Position numbers and translations under genes: made by a program
Shown: one piece after another, positions 28,235 through 33,070 of the stretch
Position numbering within the stretch: position 1 is the stretch's first letter
Layout: each line of letters begins with the position of its first letter
NCBI GenBank assembly: GCA_947476955.1
Contig: CANJSS010000018.1
Location: 1 to 33,070, forward strand
Reading direction: 5' to 3'
Length of the DNA stretch: 33,070 nt
Source: Flavobacteriales bacterium
Lineage (GTDB): Bacteria; Bacteroidota; Bacteroidia; Flavobacteriales_D; Crocinitomicaceae
The notes under the pieces: generated by a model
The model's database searches: none
What the model was told of the DNA's origin: nothing
Seen by the model: the letters and a program-made list of their open reading frames with translations, nothing else

Positions 28235-29254
28235 TTATCGTGATAATCGTTTTTGTTTATTGGAAGGTTTTTTAATTAAAATTAAAAAATCAATAATTCC
28301 TTTTAAATAACCGAGTCCATAACTTATATGCAATATCGGAAAGGTTTTAAAAACGTCCCATTTATTTGTTTTGTTATCACTTATAATCATTGTAAAATAC
28401 ATGCTTAAAAGAAGATAGCCAATTAATGGCAAAGAAAAAGCAAAAAACACATTGAATCCAATAAACATGGACAATGTCCAAGTAAACAGATATACAACAA
28501 ACATTGGTGGTACTAACTGTCTCAGTGTTGTCACAGCTTTGTGTTTTTTGTTTACAAAAACTTTCCAATACCCATATTGGAAGAATTGTCTCCAAAGTCC
28601 TTCGTAATTTCCTCGAACGTAGTATTTCAATGAGATATCGTTGTTATAATAAATTTTACCGCCTGATTTTGTAACGCGGTAATTGAAATCATCGTCTTGA
28701 TTACGAATTAATTCCTCGTCGAAAAAACCAATTTTTTCAAAAACCCAATAGGGATACATTGGACTCGTGACGGTATCTGTGAAACCCGATTGATCGAGTG
28801 TTCTGAAATTTCCTAAGCCCATTCCGAAAGTTGTAGACATCGCTTTGGAAATAACACGACCCGTTTCGTTTACGTACTCATTGACAATTTTACCGCCAAC
28901 ACACCAAATGGAATTATCTTGTTCAAGCAGCTGCATACAATTGGCCAAATAATTTGAACTTAAAATATGACGGGCGCCTACAATTTGCACATAGTCAACT
29001 TTTCCTCCTGCGGCAATTCCGAGATTAAATGCAAAAGGTGTTACTTGTTTTAGGTTATCGACCAAGTATAAATCTGCATGCTTCGCCATGAACTGATTCA
29101 CTAATTCGCGTGTTCCATCCTCACTCATTCCATCCACAATAAATACCTTAATTGCTGTTGAATCAGGGAGCACAGATGCATAAATTGCTTCGATACATTC
29201 AGCAATGTAATTGCGTTCGTTTCTGCATGGAATGACAACCGTTATTGTTTTCAA
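28235..29254 (-). CDS. Glycosyltransferase family 2
   Basis: 339 aa; TVVIPCRNERNYIAECIEAIYAS, VFIVDGMSEDGTRELV, QDDDFNYRVTKSGGKIYYN; C-terminal TM segments. Confidence 0.93.
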   Translation of the reverse strand: MKTITVVIPCRNERNYIAECIEAIYASVLPDSTAIKVFIVDGMSEDGTRELVNQFMAKHADLYLVDNLKQVTPFAFNLGIAAGGKVDYVQIVGARHILSSNYLANCMQLLEQDNSIWCVGGKIVNEYVNETGRVISKAMSTTFGMGLGNFRTLDQSGFTDTVTSPMYPYWVFEKIGFFDEELIRNQDDDFNYRVTKSGGKIYYNNDISLKYYVRGNYEGLWRQFFQYGYWKVFVNKKHKAVTTLRQLVPPMFVVYLFTWTLSMFIGFNVFFAFSLPLIGYLLLSMYFTMIISDNKTNKWDVFKTFPILHISYGLGYLKGIIDFLILIKKPSNKQKRLSR

Positions 29255-30495
29255 GAATTCGAATTTTTGAGATTTGATTGTTCATTAATTTCCATTAGAA
29301 GAAAGAAGAACAAATAGAAAATTATGCCCGCTTGTAATTGCAGCATCGATTCAAAAAGTGAGTTCAGGAAGAGGCTGGAAAACAGAATAATCAACACGGT
29401 GTTTCGCTTCCTGAAACTATAAACTACGCCGCCAATAGTTATGCTCATCAAAATCAATAAACCGAAAATTCCGATTTCTAATTGTGTTTGTAAAAACTGA
29501 TTATGCGGGTTGTATTGCTTCTCCGCAAAGGTAGGATTGCCTTTTTCTCGAATGTTTTTACCCAAATAAATATCCACATTTCCTGTTCCAACTCCAAAAG
29601 GATGCTTGGCAATTTCTTCGCACGCTATCGACCACATCACCAAGCGCGTTTCTGAACTTGACGGCGACTCACTTAAATTTTGGATAAATTTTTCTGGTGA
29701 CTGAAAATAGCGTTCCGTGGTACGAGCGGTTTCGCGGATATCCTCACGAATAAACGGTGTAGAGAACACTAATACCACCAATAAGGAAATTCCAATGGTT
29801 ATGCAACCGAGCAATATTTTCCAGGAAAATCTTTTCTTTAGGTAACTAAAAAATACAATTGCTCCAAGTAAAAGTATGGACAACAAACCCGCCAACGATA
29901 GCAATAGAAAGGTGTAAACAATTAGAATCACCATCAATATACTAAATACCAACCTATTAATCGATTTATTTTTCATTAGCATAAAAGCAGAAACCATCGA
30001 CATTAATGCAAAAACGCTCATGTAAGTAGGATGCATTTTAGGCGATAAGTGACTTTTCAAGAAACAATACGGGAATGAAAAATGCTCAAAATAACACGGA
30101 ATTGCGACATAAAGACTTAAAACAAAAGCAGTTAAAGTTGTACCAATTAAGCCCCAAAATATAATTTGAATATTAAAACCAGCTGGTTTTCGGAAGGAAA
30201 ACAAAAACGGAAAGAGGAGGAAAACAGCTTTATTCTCGAGGTATTTTGATGCTTGATCCATGTTTTCGGTCCAAATAATTCCAACTGCGTAAGCAACATA
30301 TAGCAAGGCAAAAAGCAAACTAAATTTGTTCCATTTAAAGACAATTTCTTTTCTCAAAAAATTTGCGAGAATCACAATAGCTACTAACAGAATATAAGGC
30401 CCTGCCATTTTTGACGCATTAATCAAAACGAAAAAGAAACCTGCCAGAAACAGTTCAAGATGATTTTTACGGAAATATGTAATTCTATTTTCCAA
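29251..30495 (-). CDS. O-antigen ligase/polymerase family (Wzy/WaaL-like) membrane protein
   Basis: 414 aa polytopic; SSSETRLVMWSIACEEIAKHPFGVGTGNVDIY...NPHNQFLQTQLEIGIFGLL. Confidence 0.88.
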   Translation of the reverse strand: MENRITYFRKNHLELFLAGFFFVLINASKMAGPYILLVAIVILANFLRKEIVFKWNKFSLLFALLYVAYAVGIIWTENMDQASKYLENKAVFLLFPFLFSFRKPAGFNIQIIFWGLIGTTLTAFVLSLYVAIPCYFEHFSFPYCFLKSHLSPKMHPTYMSVFALMSMVSAFMLMKNKSINRLVFSILMVILIVYTFLLLSLAGLLSILLLGAIVFFSYLKKRFSWKILLGCITIGISLLVVLVFSTPFIREDIRETARTTERYFQSPEKFIQNLSESPSSSETRLVMWSIACEEIAKHPFGVGTGNVDIYLGKNIREKGNPTFAEKQYNPHNQFLQTQLEIGIFGLLILMSITIGGVVYSFRKRNTVLIILFSSLFLNSLFESMLQLQAGIIFYLFFFLLMEINEQSNLKNSNS

Positions 30496-30499
30496 TATC

Positions 30500-31609
30500 T
30501 TACTTTAGTGTTGCATAAAACTCAAGTAAATTTTTCGCTTGAGATTCCCAAGAATAATTTGTTGAGACAGCGTTGTAACCATTATTTCCTAATTCTTCGC
30601 ATAAGGCTGGATTATCCAATAAATATCTGATTTTTTCAGCAATTTGATCGGTATCTAAAGGATTTACCATTATGCCACAATTATTGCCTTCTACAAGAGG
30701 TTTCCAAAACTCAAAATCACTTGAAATAATTGGTAATTTGGCCAACATATATTCAAATAACTTGATTGGCAAAGATTCTTTATAGCTTTTTGTTGGATGA
30801 AGTGTAACCATTCCTATTCTGGATTTCTGCAAAAGTTCAACAATTCCTTCCCGATCCAGGTATCCAAAAAAATTGACCTGTTTCCATCCATCCAGACGTT
30901 TAACTTCTTCTTCAAACTCTTTTTCTGAAAATTTTCCAGCTAATAACAATGTAGCATTTGTCTTTCCAACTGCAATAACCAATTCTTTGATTCCCCTAGT
31001 TGGAAAAAGCGCACCTACGTAACAGATAGAATTTTCAACTTTTTTCACCTCTTTGTTGGAAGAAAGCAAAGTTATTTCATCTAATTTTGGGAAATTGGCG
31101 ACCAACGCCACCTGTTTGTTCGATAATCTAAATCTATCGCAAATAGTTTCCGTCACAGAAATCACACCATCCAATTTTGAAGTGATTTTCATTTCATAAC
31201 GATGTGCTAAATTTGATATTGTTACCCTTAAAAAAGATGGAATCCATCCTTTATCTAATATTTGTTTAGGAAGATCTTCGTGGGCATCAAAAACAACTTT
31301 TGCACCCGTTTGTTTTTTTAATTTGAGGGCAATTCTTAATAATTCAGGATCATGTAAATGGTAAATATCCGCTTCTATCTCCACTGCCTTTTGAAGCATT
31401 CTTTTTCCAGCAAATAATATACGTTGTAATCTTCCTTTATTTTCTATTGGAACACAAACAATTTTCACCCCATTAATGAAATCATCCACTCCATTTGCAA
31501 CAAGCAATGTAGTATCATAACCCGCTGCAGCAATACTGCTACATTCTTTGAAAAAGATTCTAGTATCATCCCAAGAATGAACGCTTGTTATATGACAAAT
31601 CTTTACCAT
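30500..31609 (-). CDS. Glycosyltransferase family 4
   Basis: 369 aa; DIYHLHDPELLRIALKLKKQTGAKVVFDAHEDLPKQIL, FFGYLDREGIVELLQKSRIGMVTLHPTKSYKESLPIKLFEYMLAKLPIISSDF. Confidence 0.92.
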   Translation of the reverse strand: MVKICHITSVHSWDDTRIFFKECSSIAAAGYDTTLLVANGVDDFINGVKIVCVPIENKGRLQRILFAGKRMLQKAVEIEADIYHLHDPELLRIALKLKKQTGAKVVFDAHEDLPKQILDKGWIPSFLRVTISNLAHRYEMKITSKLDGVISVTETICDRFRLSNKQVALVANFPKLDEITLLSSNKEVKKVENSICYVGALFPTRGIKELVIAVGKTNATLLLAGKFSEKEFEEEVKRLDGWKQVNFFGYLDREGIVELLQKSRIGMVTLHPTKSYKESLPIKLFEYMLAKLPIISSDFEFWKPLVEGNNCGIMVNPLDTDQIAEKIRYLLDNPALCEELGNNGYNAVSTNYSWESQAKNLLEFYATLK

Positions 31610-32640
31610 TTCTTTAAAATTCGTTGGTAGAGTTGCAGAAATTTTGTGCGATTAGAATCTTTTGTTCCGTCATCAGTAATTCTTTGCTTATTTCTATCGA
31701 TGGCAGTTGTTTGGTTCAATTCTAGCGCATCGGACATAAAATCACATTCCAAATCTTCCACCACGATTCCATTGATACCGGGCTCAATCCATTCGCGATT
31801 CGCTGGTAAATCTGAAACGATAGGAATACAACCGCATGCCATGGCTTCCAATAAACTGATGGATGTGGCATCTGATTCTGGAATTGAAACCCAAATTTTA
31901 GCTTTTGAATACCATTTTTCGTTGTCTTCTTTTTGAATCCAGCCAACAAATTCGACAGCATCGGTTAAACCCAATTTATTCGTTTTGTCTTTCAAATTTT
32001 CAGTTTCAGTTCCCGTTGCCGCTACAACCAAACGCCAGTCTTTTCTTTCCTTGTTTTCTTTAAACCGAGCAAAAGCTTCAATAATTTTATCTACACGGTA
32101 TAATTTTTTGTGTAAGCGATTGGAGTAGATAATATTTTCTTTTTCACAGGCAATTGGCGTCACATCAATTCCAAAATTAGCGATTAAAATCTCACTTTTT
32201 AAAGTGGCCAATTTCTTCATTTCCGCCGCCATAAAAGTTGAATCGGAGGTAAGAAAATCGGCGTTCCGCAAATTGAACTGCACCATTTTCTTCAATAAGA
32301 AACTGCTTTTAGGCAGTAAAAGCACATCACTTCCCCATGCTGTTAATACGGTTGGGACAATTGATTTTTTATGCGCTAAAAACGTATAAAATGCATAACT
32401 ATTTGCTTGATGCACATGAATGATTGAAGGCTGAAATAAATCGATTTGCTTCTTTATTTCTTTGACTGTCGAAAAAAGGTTTTTAATTTTCAGATTAAAA
32501 CTTAGTTCAACTGTTGGATAATCATAATCTGTTGATTTCTGATTTGTTATCACCAATATCTCATCAAAATAGTCTTCAACTAATTGCAAATACTTATACG
32601 TATGAATTGTGTTTGAACTAACCAATAATAATTTACGCAT
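31603..32640 (-). CDS. Glycosyltransferase family 4
   Basis: 345 aa; IIHVHQANSYAFYTFLAHKKSIVPTVLTAWGSDVLLLPK, FVGWIQKEDNEKWYSKAKIWVSIPESDATSISLLEAMACGCIPIVSDLPANREWI. Confidence 0.92.
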   Translation of the reverse strand: MRKLLLVSSNTIHTYKYLQLVEDYFDEILVITNQKSTDYDYPTVELSFNLKIKNLFSTVKEIKKQIDLFQPSIIHVHQANSYAFYTFLAHKKSIVPTVLTAWGSDVLLLPKSSFLLKKMVQFNLRNADFLTSDSTFMAAEMKKLATLKSEILIANFGIDVTPIACEKENIIYSNRLHKKLYRVDKIIEAFARFKENKERKDWRLVVAATGTETENLKDKTNKLGLTDAVEFVGWIQKEDNEKWYSKAKIWVSIPESDATSISLLEAMACGCIPIVSDLPANREWIEPGINGIVVEDLECDFMSDALELNQTTAIDRNKQRITDDGTKDSNRTKFLQLYQRILKKW

Positions 32641-32679
32641 GGATAACTTCCTCTTTAAATAAGACGCAAGACAAATTTA

Positions 32680-32880
32680 CTATTTTAATCCTTCTAAAAA
32701 ACGTTTGCTGTTTTCGTAAGTATTCCAATAAAAATGGTTCGCCAATTCTTAGGATGCAACAATAAATGTACAATTTGAAATTGATCTAGCGCATCCAGTT
32801 GTGAAATTTGACCTTTGTGAAAACTTGGTCCCCTAGCATCCATAATATTTACAGAAGTGGATTGAACCCTTGCCTTCCGG
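32680..32880 (-). pseudogene. Degraded C-terminal fragment, possibly polysaccharide-deacetylase-like
   Basis: Minus-strand translation KARVQSTSVNIMDARGPSFHKGQISQLDALDQFQIVHLLLHPKNWRTIFIGILTKTANVF* (stop 32694). The neighbouring frame continues protein-like as HFYWNTYENSKRFLEGLK* (stop 32680), suggesting a frameshift. No full-length ORF. Confidence 0.5.
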
Positions 32881-32885
32881 GAAAA

Positions 32886-32926
32886 TAATATTATTAAAAA
32901 GAAACTTATACTTTTTAATAATATTA
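32886..32926. repeat. Perfect 16-bp inverted repeat (hairpin) at the 3' end of the acetyltransferase gene
   Basis: taatattattaaaaag-aaacttata-ctttttaataatatta; right arm includes the acetyltransferase stop codon. Confidence 0.85.
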
Positions 32927-33070
32927 ATTACGATCTAAAATTCTCAAAACCTTAGCTGGAGAACCACCAACTATTGCATTTTCAGGAACATCTTCTAATA
33001 CGAGACTATTCGCGCCAATAACAGCACCATTGCCAATTTTAACTCCCGGGCTTATTACTGCATTTGTATA
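32924..33070 (-). CDS. Hexapeptide-repeat (LbH) acetyltransferase, C-terminal part only (5' end beyond window)
   Basis: Manual translation YTNAVISPGVKIGNGAVIGANSLVLEDVPENAIVGGSPAKVLRILDRN*; typical left-handed beta-helix O-acetyltransferase C-terminus. Missing from ORF track due to window edge. Confidence 0.88.
   Translation of the reverse strand, partial: YTNAVISPGVKIGNGAVIGANSLVLEDVPENAIVGGSPAKVLRILDRN

Noticed and set aside
1-33070. CRISPR arrays, tRNA/rRNA genes, transposases, phage genes, toxin-antitoxin or known defence systems
   Set aside because: No regularly spaced repeats, RNA-gene signatures or characteristic protein motifs were recognised on reading the window; a tRNAscan/Infernal/PADLOC run would be needed to exclude them formally.

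Overview
This AT-rich window is a chromosomal segment of a Bacteroidota genome, probably Flavobacteriales-like. Evidence: type IX secretion (T9SS) C-terminal sorting domain, S46 peptidase, SprB/GEVED-type adhesin modules, TAnnTTTG promoter-like motifs. From left to right it holds: (1) a ~5.1 kb minus-strand reading frame (1..5108) that runs off the left edge, so the ORF track misses it; it encodes a secreted parallel beta-helix/GEVED/SprB-like mosaic adhesin; (2) a housekeeping block: ahcY, hemH, cytosolic PBP-like protein, MsbA-like ABC exporter, upp, small membrane protein, YjjG-like HAD phosphatase, DUF6265-like lipoprotein-type protein, RlmB-like methyltransferase, OsmC, lipA; (3) a large T9SS-targeted Asp-box (BNR) protein; (4) lpdA, an S46 dipeptidyl peptidase with DPP11-type Arg, coaE, a methyltransferase and a ZIP transporter; (5) a minus-strand surface polysaccharide locus (25561..33070): SGNH-like protein, initiating sugar transferase, DegT aminotransferase, GT2, O-antigen ligase/polymerase, two GT4 enzymes and a truncated hexapeptide acetyltransferase. 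No rRNA, tRNA, CRISPR array or intact transposase was recognised. I did not find a convincing new defence or mobile system. The best second-look items are a five-unit GATTYGN heptad array abutting the DegT start codon, a structured orphan island with a possible gene relic at 5331..5550, a deacetylase-like pseudogene fragment plus perfect 16-bp inverted repeat at the right end, the exporter/cytosolic-PBP coupling, and the two large secreted proteins.
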